This document shows positions 25,617 through 34,402 of a DNA stretch of 64,000 nt, piece by piece. Position 1 is the stretch's first letter. Each line of letters starts with the position of its first letter. Source of the stretch: Carboxylicivirga linearis (lineage in GTDB: Bacteria; Bacteroidota; Bacteroidia; Bacteroidales; Marinilabiliaceae); assembly GCF_018271995.1 (NCBI RefSeq), contig NZ_JAGUCO010000002.1, forward strand, positions 186,001 to 250,000, in the 5' to 3' direction. The translations under genes were made by a program, and so were the position numbers. The notes under the pieces are model-generated. The model saw nothing but the letters and a program-made list of their open reading frames with translations. It did not search any database and was not told the DNA's origin.

Positions 25617-27716
25617 ATGAAATTATTCTTAACCTTTAGTTTCGTATTTCATTTTAGTCTATTATTAGCTCAAGACCCTAACTGGCAATGGCCAATAGTC
25701 GGACAAAAAGCAGGAGAAAATATTCTGTTTCAACCTGAAGATTATATCAGGCAAGAGAAAAACTATGAAAACATATTTATAGGTGCTCCAGAAGGTACAC
25801 CTATAATTGCTCCTGTTGATGGCACTATTATACGTTATTTTTATAGATATTCTAATTCGCTGACTAACAGTATGAGTTTTCATCATGGAGGACCTGATGG
25901 AGATAGTTTGAAGGAGTTTGATAAAAGACTACGTAAAGAATTATCTTCAAAAGGCAACTATCTGGAGCAATACATTTCTCTAACAATTGGGGTTTCCTGC
26001 GGTAAAGGCTTAAATTATTGGATAAGTGGAGTACGCCCTTATAAATGGTTAAAAACAGGCGAACTCGTTCAAAAAGGAGACACCATTGGTATGGTTGGAT
26101 ATGGATATAAAGAGATATATGAACCTCATATTTTATTTTCAGTAAGCTTAAACGGTAAAGCTGATGACCCAATGAAACCCTTTGGTATTCGATCTTCTTT
26201 TAAACCATACAAACCTGAACCATTAAAATCTGAATTATCAGTTGTGGAATTACTCGAGGATTATACTGTTTTTCAGGAATCATTGGAAGAAGGCCATCCG
26301 GGTTTATACGATTACAATTCTAAAGAGAAAATGGATTTAATTTTCGCGCAGATCCGTAAAAAGATTGACCACCCCATGTCATCCGGTGACTTTAAGGAAT
26401 TAATACAACCAGTGGTAGATTCAATACGAGATTCGCATAGTTTTTTATTCAGTAGCGAAAAAGTTAAAAAAGAACCCTTTAAAGGACGTATTGATTTGCC
26501 AATTTATTTTGGAATTTGCGAAAACAGAGCCATTGTTTACAGAGCGGCATTGGAATATAAAGATTTATTGGGTAAAGAAATTGTAATGATTAATAATGAT
26601 TCTATTTCTGAAATTCTACAAAAAGTCCCCACACCAGCAGGTTCATTCAAAATAGAAGGATATGGTCAAAGTAAATTTGATTGGATGAAATTGGTTTATT
26701 ACAGTATCAAGTATTATAATGATTATGCAAATTATCAGGAAGGTGATTCCATTACCATAAGTTTTTCGGATAGTACCAACATAAAATTAGATTGTGCATT
26801 TCGATCAAAGGAATACATCAAAACAATGGAAAATATTCTTCCCTGGACTGATAAATCTAAAATGAGGAACCTGTCGGTTTCAGAAGTGGATTCAAATACG
26901 GTGTATTTTAGAGTTAATTCGTTTGTTTTAGATCAGGTTGGTCATGATAGTCTTCGTATTAAAATGAATGAAATATGTAAAGCAAATTATAAAAACTTAA
27001 TTATTGATGTGCGTGATAATTGGGGGGGTAATAATTCTTATAATCTATTGTATTCGATGTTGGCTAACAATCCCTACAAAATTCAGTATGGTTCAATGGT
27101 CAAAAGCAATTCTGAGTTTAACTTTCTAAAACATGTACAATCTTATATGGGTATTGATACCATTCATCTATTTCCTGATTACAAAAGAATTGAAGGCAAA
27201 GAAGGTTATTACCATTTGAATAATCGGGTATCAATGCCTCACGATAGTATTCATTTTACGGGGGATGTATATGTATTAGCCAACGAAAATTCGTATTCGG
27301 CAGCCACGTTATTCCCGGCATTGGTTCATAAATATAAAAGAGGAACCATTATAGGGCGCGAAACCGGTTCATGCTATTATCAGATGAATGCGTATAAAAG
27401 TGCTACAATACGACTAAAGAATACTAGATTGGATTTGAAAATACCATTGGTAAAGATCATTTTTGATGATGAAATAAATTCAACTATTCCTTGGGGAAGT
27501 GGTGTATTGCCCGATTATCAGATTAACTGGACCTATGATGAAGCATATAATCAGTCCGATCCTATTATGGATTTTACTTTGAAACTGATCATGCAAAAAG
27601 AAGATATGAATGTTAATCATGATAATTGGAAATCGAATATAATTACAATCGCTATTATTGGTTTCATACTGATAGGTGGATTTCTATTCTATATCAAAAC
27701 TAAACTTTTTAGTTAG
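25617..27716 (+). CDS. Fusion of a degenerate M23 (LytM-like) domain with an S41 peptidase domain
   Basis: A 699-residue exported protein with a signal peptide (MKLFLTFSFVFHFSLLLAQ). Residues about 25-200 are M23-like (GAPEGTPIIAPVDGTIIRY, KKGDTIGMVGYG-like turn, EPHILFSVSLNGKADDP). The first zinc-ligand motif HxxxD is replaced by ENIFIG, and HxH is changed to HIL, so metal binding is probably lost. Residues about 215-660 are S41/C-terminal-processing-like, with GHPGLYDYNS, LIIDVRDNWGGNNSYN and the putative nucleophile in ENSYSAATLFP. A C-terminal transmembrane helix (IITIAIIGFILIGGFLFYI) follows. An envelope protease or signalling role is plausible. Confidence 0.8.
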   Translation: MKLFLTFSFVFHFSLLLAQDPNWQWPIVGQKAGENILFQPEDYIRQEKNYENIFIGAPEGTPIIAPVDGTIIRYFYRYSNSLTNSMSFHHGGPDGDSLKEFDKRLRKELSSKGNYLEQYISLTIGVSCGKGLNYWISGVRPYKWLKTGELVQKGDTIGMVGYGYKEIYEPHILFSVSLNGKADDPMKPFGIRSSFKPYKPEPLKSELSVVELLEDYTVFQESLEEGHPGLYDYNSKEKMDLIFAQIRKKIDHPMSSGDFKELIQPVVDSIRDSHSFLFSSEKVKKEPFKGRIDLPIYFGICENRAIVYRAALEYKDLLGKEIVMINNDSISEILQKVPTPAGSFKIEGYGQSKFDWMKLVYYSIKYYNDYANYQEGDSITISFSDSTNIKLDCAFRSKEYIKTMENILPWTDKSKMRNLSVSEVDSNTVYFRVNSFVLDQVGHDSLRIKMNEICKANYKNLIIDVRDNWGGNNSYNLLYSMLANNPYKIQYGSMVKSNSEFNFLKHVQSYMGIDTIHLFPDYKRIEGKEGYYHLNNRVSMPHDSIHFTGDVYVLANENSYSAATLFPALVHKYKRGTIIGRETGSCYYQMNAYKSATIRLKNTRLDLKIPLVKIIFDDEINSTIPWGSGVLPDYQINWTYDEAYNQSDPIMDFTLKLIMQKEDMNVNHDNWKSNIITIAIIGFILIGGFLFYIKTKLFS

Positions 27717-27742
27717 TTACAGTTTTTTTTATTGTGTAATAT

Positions 27743-28090
27743 GTTCAAATGACCCAAAATCACAAATTTTTCATTCGGGGCATAAACTTTTCATTTAGGG
27801 TCATCGAAAAATGGCTCAACATCATAAACTTTTCATTTCCGGTCACCAATAAATAGTTCAAAGTCATATGCTTTTTATTTCCAGAAGTAAAAAATGGTTT
27901 AAGGTCACCAACTTTTCATTCCGGATCTCAGAAAATGATTTAAAGTCACAAAATTTTGATTCAGGGTCATAAACTTTTCATTCCGGGTCACAAAAAAATG
28001 ACTCAAGGTCACCAACTTTTCATTCTGGGTCACAAATAAATGGCTCAAGGTCATGAATTTTTCATTTCCGGTCACCAACTTATCATTTAA
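27743..28090. repeat. Degenerate 21-nt tandem array (3 x 7 nt units)
   Basis: About sixteen contiguous units of 21 nt (one of 20). One type reads GGTCAYA, then AACTTTT, then CATTCCG. It alternates with a second type reading GGTCACA, then AAAAAAT, then GRCTCAA, giving a 42-nt higher-order period. There are no spacers. No ORF of useful length crosses it on either strand, although 21 nt equals seven codons. It occupies most of the 530-nt gap between the M23/S41 gene and the small barrel gene. Confidence 0.8.
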
Positions 28091-28215
28091 CGGCGCCTCC
28101 GAGCCAAAAAATTATGGAAATAAATGAAAAGCATAAGCTTCAAACAAAATATGATCAATCGGAACCAGAATATTAATTGATAACATAAACAATAATGTAA
28201 ATACAGAGAAATAGT

Positions 28216-28223
28216 TATTTTTG
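28216..28223 (+). promoter_or_regulatory. Bacteroidota -7 element for the small barrel gene
   Basis: TATTTTTG matches TAnnTTTG, 23 nt upstream of the ATG. No exact -33 element. Confidence 0.35.
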
Positions 28224-28246
28224 GATTATACACTTTAACCTGTTAT

Positions 28247-28813
28247 ATGAAACCATTAACCATCCTGACACTCCTTCTACTAATTGGTGTACATGTTAAC
28301 TCTCAAAGCCTGCAGCAGTCGAATAGAAACGATTACCTGACTATTCAAAGCGGTTTGTTAATTGATGGCTATAATTCGTTGGGTGTTCGTACCTATTTTG
28401 AGTACCAAAAACAGATTAAGAATAACTGGTATTATGGAATCTCTTACGAGCATTCGAGGCATTTAGGTTTTGCCATAACAGATCAATTGCACGAACTCAA
28501 CAGCAATAATAGCTTGTTCCATGTAAATGGCTATTACAAATTGGGTGTGGTAAACGATCGACTTTTTTGGATGGCTGGAGCCGGCATGGGGGCATTGCAT
28601 ACTAATTGGGACGATCATGATAGTTTTGGATTAAGTTTTAATGCCAGTATTACTTTAAATCTCAAACTATCAAAACAAATCTATCTCGAAACCTCTCCAT
28701 TAATTATTCTTTTACCGACAAACAGGGTTTATTATTCACCCATGAGTATCGATCATTTTAATAAATTCTATGCATTTACTTTTTTCCCGTTTGGGATAAA
28801 AGTAAAATTGTAA
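28247..28813 (+). CDS. Small outer-membrane beta-barrel-like protein
   Basis: A 188-residue protein with a signal peptide (LTILTLLLLIGVHVNS, cleaved near Gln20). The body has alternating hydrophobic/polar strands with aromatic girdles: SLGVRTYFEYQKQIKNNWYYGISYEH, HVNGYYKLGVVNDRLFWMAGAGMGA, FNASITLNLKLSKQIYLETS and a terminal FFPFGIKVKL. This is the look of an 8-strand OmpW/OmpX-type barrel. I recognise no named family. It follows the 21-nt array and is not clearly linked to the aldo/keto reductase gene downstream. Confidence 0.7.
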   Translation: MKPLTILTLLLLIGVHVNSQSLQQSNRNDYLTIQSGLLIDGYNSLGVRTYFEYQKQIKNNWYYGISYEHSRHLGFAITDQLHELNSNNSLFHVNGYYKLGVVNDRLFWMAGAGMGALHTNWDDHDSFGLSFNASITLNLKLSKQIYLETSPLIILLPTNRVYYSPMSIDHFNKFYAFTFFPFGIKVKL

Positions 28814-28897
28814 TGATGGTTAAAGAACTAATAGGGATCTATTCCTAAACAATCAATTCATTGGTTTGTAAGATTAATAATACATTGATAAAAAAAT

Positions 28898-29740
28898 ATG
28901 CAGAATTTTAAATTAAACGACGGAAACCATATTCCGGCATTGGGATTTGGAACTTATAAATCAACCGAACAAGAAGGAATTGAAGCTGTGAGTTTTGCAC
29001 TTCAAAACGGATATAAACTGATTGATACAGCAGCCTTTTATCATAACGAAGAAGCGGTAGGCAAAGGCATTGCAAAGAGCGGTATTGCACGTGAGGATGT
29101 TTTTGTAACCACCAAATTGTGGCGCGAATGTCTGGGGTATAAATCAGCCAAAGAAGAATTCGAATTATCACTTCAAAAATTAGGTTTGGATTGTATCGAT
29201 TTATATCTGATACACTGGCCAGCCAATGCTAAAAACTACAACGACTGGCAAAAGGCAAATGCTGATACCTGGCGTGCCATGGAAGAGTTGCAGCAAGAAG
29301 GCAAGATTAAATCTATTGGAGTGAGTAATTTTTTTCAGGAACACTTAGAGGCTTTATTTACAACAGCAAAAGTTAAACCTGCTGTAAATCAAATTGAGTT
29401 TCATCCGGGATATTGGCAAAAAGATTTGGTACAGTATTGTCAGCAACAGGGTATTGTTGTGGAAGCATGGTCGCCATTGGCAAGAGGAAAAGTGTTTCAG
29501 AATGAATTACTTCAATCTCTGGCTAAAAAATACAATAAAACAATTGCTCAGGTTTGTTTACGTTGGATTATTCAGCACGATGTGGTGGCCATACCCAAAT
29601 CAACAACCAATCAAAGAATAATTGATAATTTAGATTTGTTGGATTTTGAATTAACCACTGATGAAATGAATACGATAGATGGTTTACCTCAAATGGGATT
29701 CAGTGGTGAGTTGCCCAATATTTGGCCCGATAAGGTTTGA
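28898..29740 (+). CDS. Aldo/keto reductase
   Basis: A 280-residue NADPH-dependent (beta/alpha)8 reductase of the AKR superfamily. The N terminus has HIPALGFGTYKS. The catalytic tetrad can be placed as Asp and Tyr in LIDTAAFYHNEEAVGKG, Lys in VTTKLW and His in LYLIHWPA. The cofactor region is VVAIPKSTTNQRIIDNLDLLDFEL. The sequence is closest in pattern to the 2,5-diketogluconate reductase/AKR5-like group (SIGVSNFFQEHLE, NQIEFHPGYWQ). It is cytosolic; the substrate is unknown. A perfect 24-bp palindrome separates it from the amidotransferase gene. Confidence 0.92.
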   Translation: MQNFKLNDGNHIPALGFGTYKSTEQEGIEAVSFALQNGYKLIDTAAFYHNEEAVGKGIAKSGIAREDVFVTTKLWRECLGYKSAKEEFELSLQKLGLDCIDLYLIHWPANAKNYNDWQKANADTWRAMEELQQEGKIKSIGVSNFFQEHLEALFTTAKVKPAVNQIEFHPGYWQKDLVQYCQQQGIVVEAWSPLARGKVFQNELLQSLAKKYNKTIAQVCLRWIIQHDVVAIPKSTTNQRIIDNLDLLDFELTTDEMNTIDGLPQMGFSGELPNIWPDKV

Positions 29741-29775
29741 TTTTTGCTATCTTGGCATTCGTTTTTTAGTTTACA

Positions 29776-29799
29776 TTTCCCCGATAGCTATCGGGGAAA
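29776..29799. repeat. Perfect 24-bp palindrome
   Basis: Core CCCCGATAGCTATCGGGG with TTT and AAA extending the symmetry. It has no loop and lies between two same-strand genes. I recall GATAGCTATC-centred palindromes as frequent in Bacteroidota genomes, so this may be one copy of a highly iterated palindrome; no other full copy was noticed in this window. Confidence 0.65.
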
Positions 29800-29817
29800 A
29801 CTAACACACTAAATACT

Positions 29818-30525
29818 ATGAAAACCATACGCATCCATTACTTACAGCATGTTCCTTTTGAAGGATTGGGTTACATCGAAACCTGGGCTAACGAGCGGAA
29901 TTATCCTTTAACATCAACGCTTTTGTATGAGGAGGCCAAATTTCCGGCAATAGACGACTTTGATATGCTAGTGGTTATGGGTGGCCCAATGGGTATTTAC
30001 GATGAGGATGTTTATCCGTGGTTAAAAGCTGAGAAGGCATTTATTCATTCGGCCATTGAAGCGGATAAAATAGTTCTAGGTGTTTGTTTGGGGTCTCAAT
30101 TTATTGCTGATGCATTGGGCACAAAGGTATATGCCAACAAACAGAAAGAAATTGGCTGGTTTCCAATTACTAAAACGGACACTGCGAAAGGAGAGGAGTT
30201 GATAAAAGATCTCCCTGAATCAATGATTGTGATGCACTGGCATGGTGATACATTTGATTTGCCTGATAATGCGGTTCATTTAATGCAAAGTGAGGCTTGT
30301 GTTAATCAGGCTTATCTATTTAATAATAAAGTACTGGGACTGCAGTTTCATATGGAATCAACGCCTGATTCATTACTAAATTTAATAGAAAATTGCAGAG
30401 AAGAATTAGTACCGGAAGAGTATATTCAATCCGAGGAAGCTATTTTAAAGTCTCTGTCAGAATGCAATACTACTAATCAATATCTATCCTCTATTTTGGA
30501 TAGGTTAGTTGGAAAGTATACTTAA
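29818..30525 (+). CDS. Class I glutamine amidotransferase-like protein
   Basis: A 235-residue stand-alone GATase1-fold protein of the GMP-synthase-amidotransferase-like group. It has LVVMGGPMGIYDE, the nucleophile elbow GVCLGSQFIAD (Cys) and LGLQFHMEST with the catalytic His/Glu. N-terminal TIRIHYLQHVPFEGLGYIETW is typical of this subfamily, often annotated as gamma-glutamyl hydrolase or glutamine amidotransferase of unknown target. No synthase partner is adjacent. It ends at a terminator shared with the convergent sulfatase. Confidence 0.88.
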   Translation: MKTIRIHYLQHVPFEGLGYIETWANERNYPLTSTLLYEEAKFPAIDDFDMLVVMGGPMGIYDEDVYPWLKAEKAFIHSAIEADKIVLGVCLGSQFIADALGTKVYANKQKEIGWFPITKTDTAKGEELIKDLPESMIVMHWHGDTFDLPDNAVHLMQSEACVNQAYLFNNKVLGLQFHMESTPDSLLNLIENCREELVPEEYIQSEEAILKSLSECNTTNQYLSSILDRLVGKYT

Positions 30526-30561
30526 TGAAAGTGTATTAAAATAAAGCATATACTGCAGAAT

Positions 30562-30594
30562 AAAAGAGGCTGTCATAAAATGACAGCCCTTTTT
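30562..30594. terminator. Bidirectional terminator
   Basis: An 8-bp stem GGCTGTCA/TGACAGCC with a 5-nt loop has T residues after it on the plus strand. It lies between convergent genes. Confidence 0.75.
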
Positions 30595-30602
30595 CGTTTA
30601 AA

Positions 30603-32054
30603 TTATAAACTTATATCACCATAATTCTCATCATCGCTACTTATTCTTTTCATAAGTTGTGATTCAGCAGGTACAAATGAATTCAGATGATCCTCTTTTA
30701 GTTTCATAATTGCATCCAGTACTTCAGGATGTTCAGCTGCAATATTGTATTTCTCCGATGGATCAACATTTAAATTGTATAATAATGGAGGATTATACTC
30801 CTGTGGTTTTGCATCACCATATCCGGCTCGTGTTTTAAAATGCGCTTTGTAGTCTCCTAAACGAATGGCAAATATATCGTCTCCCCGGTAATAGAATATT
30901 TCATTACGTTCTGATCTTTTCTCGTTCAAAAGCACGGGCGATAAATCATATCCATCAATCTTGTCTTTGTTTTCAATCTCAACCCCAGCTAAATTACAGA
31001 TTGTAGGATATAAATCCAGGGTAGAACCAATATCCATTATCACCCCTTGATTGATTTTTGAAGGCCACCAGAAAAAGGATGGTTCGCGCATACCACCTTC
31101 ATAGGTGCTTCCTTTACCTTCTTTTAATAAGCCGGCAGAACCTCCAAGTTCATCAAATAAAAGCCATGGTCCGTTATCTGAAGTAAATATCACTAAGGTA
31201 TTTTCATCAAGCCCTCTTTCTTTCAATGCATTCATTAATTGTCCGGCACTCCAGTCAATTTCTTCAATAACATCACCATAAGTTCCTCTTGCACTTTTTC
31301 CATCAAAATCTTCAGAGGCAAACAAAGGTACATGTGGCATGGAATGAGCCAGGTAAATAAAGAAAGGATTATCTTTATTTTCATCCATAAACTGAATGGC
31401 CTCTTCAGTGTATCTTTTTGTGATATTTTTTTGATTGAAAGGTTTTTCAATCACCTCATTGTTTCGGTATAAAGGAACCTGAAAGTACTCAACTTTAGGA
31501 TCGAAACACGATTCCTGATGATCTAAGCCGGCTATACGGTCCATATCATTGCTGTATGGCACACCAAAAAAATAGTCAAATCCATGGTTTAACGGAAGGT
31601 ACTGAGGTAGGTGACCCAAATGCCATTTGCCTAAACAAGCTGTTGAATATCCTTTGGTTTTAAGGGCTCTAGCAATGGTTGTTTCGGTTTGTTGTAAACC
31701 TCCATCCGAATCCGGAAACAAAACTCTTCTGCTTTCATCACCCGACATTCCATTTCTAATTGGTAAACATCCGGTTAATAACCCGGCTCTGCTTGGGGTA
31801 CATACTGACGACGCTGCATAGAAATTAGTCCATTTCTGGCCTTCTTCAGCCATTCGATCTAAATTAGGTGTATTAATGGTAGGATGCCCAAAAGATCCGG
31901 TATCACCATAACCCATATCATCTGCAAAAATAATAATGAAATTAGGTTGTTGATGTGTTGTTTCTTTTGTTTCGGTTTCTTTAGTATTGGTATTTGTACA
32001 GGAGCTGAATATGAATATGCCTGCTAATAGCAGTAGTAAATTAAATCTTTTCAT
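30603..32054 (-). CDS. Arylsulfatase-type sulfatase lipoprotein
   Basis: A 483-residue S1-family sulfatase. Lipobox FSSC (Cys19) is followed by a Thr/Lys/Glu-rich linker, then FIIIFADDMGYGDTGSFG with the metal-binding Asp pair. The activation motif CTPSRAGLLTG follows, in which Cys85 should be converted to formylglycine, then LGKWHLGHLPQ. Later are AHSMPHVPLF, TSDNGPW and a C-terminal GDYKAHFKTRAGYGDAKPQEYNPPLLYN segment typical of arylsulfatase A-like enzymes. The lipid anchor places it at the outer membrane or periplasm. Sulfated polysaccharide or glycolipid substrates are likely; the maturation enzyme is not in this window. Confidence 0.92.
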   Translation of the reverse strand: MKRFNLLLLLAGIFIFSSCTNTNTKETETKETTHQQPNFIIIFADDMGYGDTGSFGHPTINTPNLDRMAEEGQKWTNFYAASSVCTPSRAGLLTGCLPIRNGMSGDESRRVLFPDSDGGLQQTETTIARALKTKGYSTACLGKWHLGHLPQYLPLNHGFDYFFGVPYSNDMDRIAGLDHQESCFDPKVEYFQVPLYRNNEVIEKPFNQKNITKRYTEEAIQFMDENKDNPFFIYLAHSMPHVPLFASEDFDGKSARGTYGDVIEEIDWSAGQLMNALKERGLDENTLVIFTSDNGPWLLFDELGGSAGLLKEGKGSTYEGGMREPSFFWWPSKINQGVIMDIGSTLDLYPTICNLAGVEIENKDKIDGYDLSPVLLNEKRSERNEIFYYRGDDIFAIRLGDYKAHFKTRAGYGDAKPQEYNPPLLYNLNVDPSEKYNIAAEHPEVLDAIMKLKEDHLNSFVPAESQLMKRISSDDENYGDISL

Positions 32055-32105
32055 TTTCCGTTTATTATGGAATTATTAAAAAGAAGTAAACATTACAGGC
32101 GTGGG

Positions 32106-32113
32106 CAAATGTA
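32106..32113 (-). promoter_or_regulatory. Bacteroidota -7 element for the sulfatase gene
   Basis: The minus-strand TACATTTG then C matches TAnnTTTG, 52 bp upstream of the sulfatase ATG and just past the stop codon of the AraC regulator gene. Confidence 0.45.
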
Positions 32114-32159
32114 ATAAATAATATCAGAAATTAATGATTATTTTATTCATCAAAGAGTA

Positions 32160-33314
32160 TTATTCTCCGGTATGCTTCTTTTTATATTCGGTAGGAGTCA
32201 TATTGGTATGTTTTTTAAAGAAGATATTAAAAGCTGTTTTAGAATTAAAACCACACTCAAATGCTATCGAAAGAATTGTCCAGTTTTTGTATTGTGGCAT
32301 AATCATAAGTTGTTTGGCGTACTCGGTGCGATATTCATTTACAAAAGTGTAAAAGTTTTTTTTCAACTTCTCATTTAATACCTGCGATATAAAATGCTTT
32401 GGTATATCAATGTCCTCCGATATTTTGGCAAGCGATAATTCCGGATCTTTCCATACCTTAGAATTGTTCATGTAGTCAATAAGTTTCTTCAAATGATGTT
32501 CAGCCTGATCATCCTTTAATCCCGATTTCTTGTATCGGTTTGATTTCTCCTCTTCTTCCTTCTCTGTTTTGGGAGTTATCTGTTCCGGTATCGGATCGGA
32601 AATTAACTGTTTTTGCTTTGATCCCCATAGACTAATGATGTATACAAAAATCAGGTAAGCTAAGTTTCGGAAGTTATCAAGGTTAAAGTCAATTGGTATG
32701 TGTTGGTAAAATCTGCTAATAGGTATAATAAGGTAGTGAAGAGTTATAAAAGAAAAGAGGATTACTCTGAGCCAGTTAAGGTTAATTCTATGAGATTTGA
32801 AAGAGTAAAAGTCCCGAATTTGTTTTCTGTAACGACGTATAAATATATGTGCTTTAGCAGCATAAAATAAGATGCAGGCAAACAATATAAACGCAACAAT
32901 TGCCATTGTTATCGTTTTCTGACTATAATGGTCTGAAAAACTTTGTATACTATTAATTTTCGGGTCGTAAACCAGGGCAGAAATAATCAATCCGGCAAGG
33001 GCAGGTAAAAAATGCAGATAATCGGTTTTTATAAAGCTTTGATAAACATTTGTAATGTATTTTGAATACAAATAAAGAAAAGAAGGAAAGGTAATTGAAA
33101 TTGTTACAAAAATAGGCCATACTCCTTTGTCAACAACACCGGCATCGAGTTTAACTAAATTAAAAACAAACATTATTGAAAAAGTTAAAAGCCAAATGCC
33201 TAAAATTTTATCAGCTATGTTTAAAGGCCTTTTTATAAACATTAAAACGGCAGCAAAAAGAGACTGAGAAATTCCAAAATACAAAATTGCTTCACCCATA
33301 ATTGTAGTTGACAT
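32160..33314 (-). CDS. Membrane-anchored AraC family regulator
   Basis: A 384-residue protein. About seven hydrophobic helices fill residues 1-235 (LYFGISQSLFAAVLMFI through YLIFVYIISLWG). A charged linker rich in Glu/Lys follows, then a C-terminal AraC double helix-turn-helix (about 275-384) with LSLAKISEDIDIPKHFISQVLNEKL and LSIAFECGFNSKTAFNIFFKKHTNMTPTEYKKK. This architecture senses a membrane or periplasmic signal and binds DNA directly. Its gene is divergent from the secreted protein/esterase/TonB receptor genes and upstream of the sulfatase, so either is a possible target. Confidence 0.9.
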   Translation of the reverse strand: MSTTIMGEAILYFGISQSLFAAVLMFIKRPLNIADKILGIWLLTFSIMFVFNLVKLDAGVVDKGVWPIFVTISITFPSFLYLYSKYITNVYQSFIKTDYLHFLPALAGLIISALVYDPKINSIQSFSDHYSQKTITMAIVAFILFACILFYAAKAHIFIRRYRKQIRDFYSFKSHRINLNWLRVILFSFITLHYLIIPISRFYQHIPIDFNLDNFRNLAYLIFVYIISLWGSKQKQLISDPIPEQITPKTEKEEEEKSNRYKKSGLKDDQAEHHLKKLIDYMNNSKVWKDPELSLAKISEDIDIPKHFISQVLNEKLKKNFYTFVNEYRTEYAKQLMIMPQYKNWTILSIAFECGFNSKTAFNIFFKKHTNMTPTEYKKKHTGE

Positions 33315-33783
33315 ACATCATTTACAAAACACAAAAAGTTAATTAGTGATCGAGAGAGGAAAGGTTTAATTTTTTGTAAAAATAAGTTAAAATTTTGAAT
33401 CAACAACCTGTTTCATTTCCATAAAATTCCCATTCTGAAACCTGAGATTCGCTAAAAATGTCATGTTATTGTTAAAAATAATAAATTAACTAACTAGTTT
33501 ATTAATATTTATTAATAATTGATTTAGAGCGCGCTAATAAATGCGAACGCCTGATGCTTATGCAGGAAAACGTACTTTTCAATAGGCTAATTTATCGGAA
33601 CGAATTAACTGTTGTGAATAAATAGGTTTACCCTATGGAATCAGCAAAGGAATCCAGATTATAAAAAATCATTTTAATAATTACAAACAATAAAAAAAGT
33701 GCATTTGAATGATGGTATCAACACTTAACGAAGTAAACAGCAGGCAAAAATCATTCAATTGGCTTTTAAAAAATTACTTAATT
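33315..33783. promoter_or_regulatory. 469-nt divergent intergenic region of the esterase/receptor locus
   Basis: No gene is seen. The stretch is AT-rich with a direct repeat ATTAATATTT/ATTAATAATT (33501-33520) and an AGCGCGCT palindrome at 33528-33535 that stands out as GC-rich. Its position between the AraC regulator and its probable targets makes it the likely regulatory region. Confidence 0.4.
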
Positions 33784-34173
33784 ATGAAAAAATCTATTTA
33801 TTATTTATTCGTTCTGATAGCTCTTACTTTAACATCAGGAATTAATGCAGCAGAAAGTGAAGTTTTTGTAGGAAAATGGGAGATAACCATTAAAGATACA
33901 CCTAAAGGAGATGCGATTATACATGTTACATTGGCAAATGAGCAAGGAGCATGGAGTGGAACAATGCTTGGAATTACAGAAGGTGATACAGAGCCAAGTA
34001 AATTTGACAGAGTGGAAGAGGAAGATGGCGGATTAGTAATGTATTGGGTTACACCTGATGGATATAGTGTTTATCTATTTATAGAGGAAGATGGTGACGA
34101 TCAAATTATAGGTACAATGGTAGATAGTTTTGATGTGACCGGAAAACGTTTAAAAGAAAACAAATCAGAATAA
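33784..34173 (+). CDS. Small secreted protein of the esterase/receptor locus
   Basis: A 129-residue protein with a signal peptide (MKKSIYYLFVLIALTLTSGINA). The mature part, about 107 residues, opens with FVGKWEITIKDTPKGDAIIHVTL and continues with GAWSGTMLGI, a lipocalin/calycin-like beta pattern common in Bacteroidota secreted proteins. The end is acidic (EEDGDDQ). No catalytic motif is seen. I chose the ATG at 33784; the longer frame from 33709 adds 25 polar residues before the signal peptide. Its place ahead of the esterase and the receptor suggests ligand binding, but this is inference. Confidence 0.72.
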   Translation: MKKSIYYLFVLIALTLTSGINAAESEVFVGKWEITIKDTPKGDAIIHVTLANEQGAWSGTMLGITEGDTEPSKFDRVEEEDGGLVMYWVTPDGYSVYLFIEEDGDDQIIGTMVDSFDVTGKRLKENKSE

Positions 34174-34402
34174 TCTTCTCTGATTTATAATCAACTTACT
34201 TCTGGCTGGAAAATAGCAGCATTTATGAATATGTGGGAATATTAAGGTGTTGATCTTTATCTGTTTGTTTAGATCAATTAGGCTTCTATTGTCATATTGT
34301 TAATTCAAAAATAGCTGATAATTAACCTCTCGAAAGGTATTGAATTCTAGGTAGAATTAAAGTTGATAAGATTATACATAACCTGAATGAAAAAATAAAA
34401 AG

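Noticed and set aside
27743-28090. Possible CRISPR array
   Set aside because: Repeat units are contiguous and degenerate with no unique spacers, and no cas genes occur in the window.
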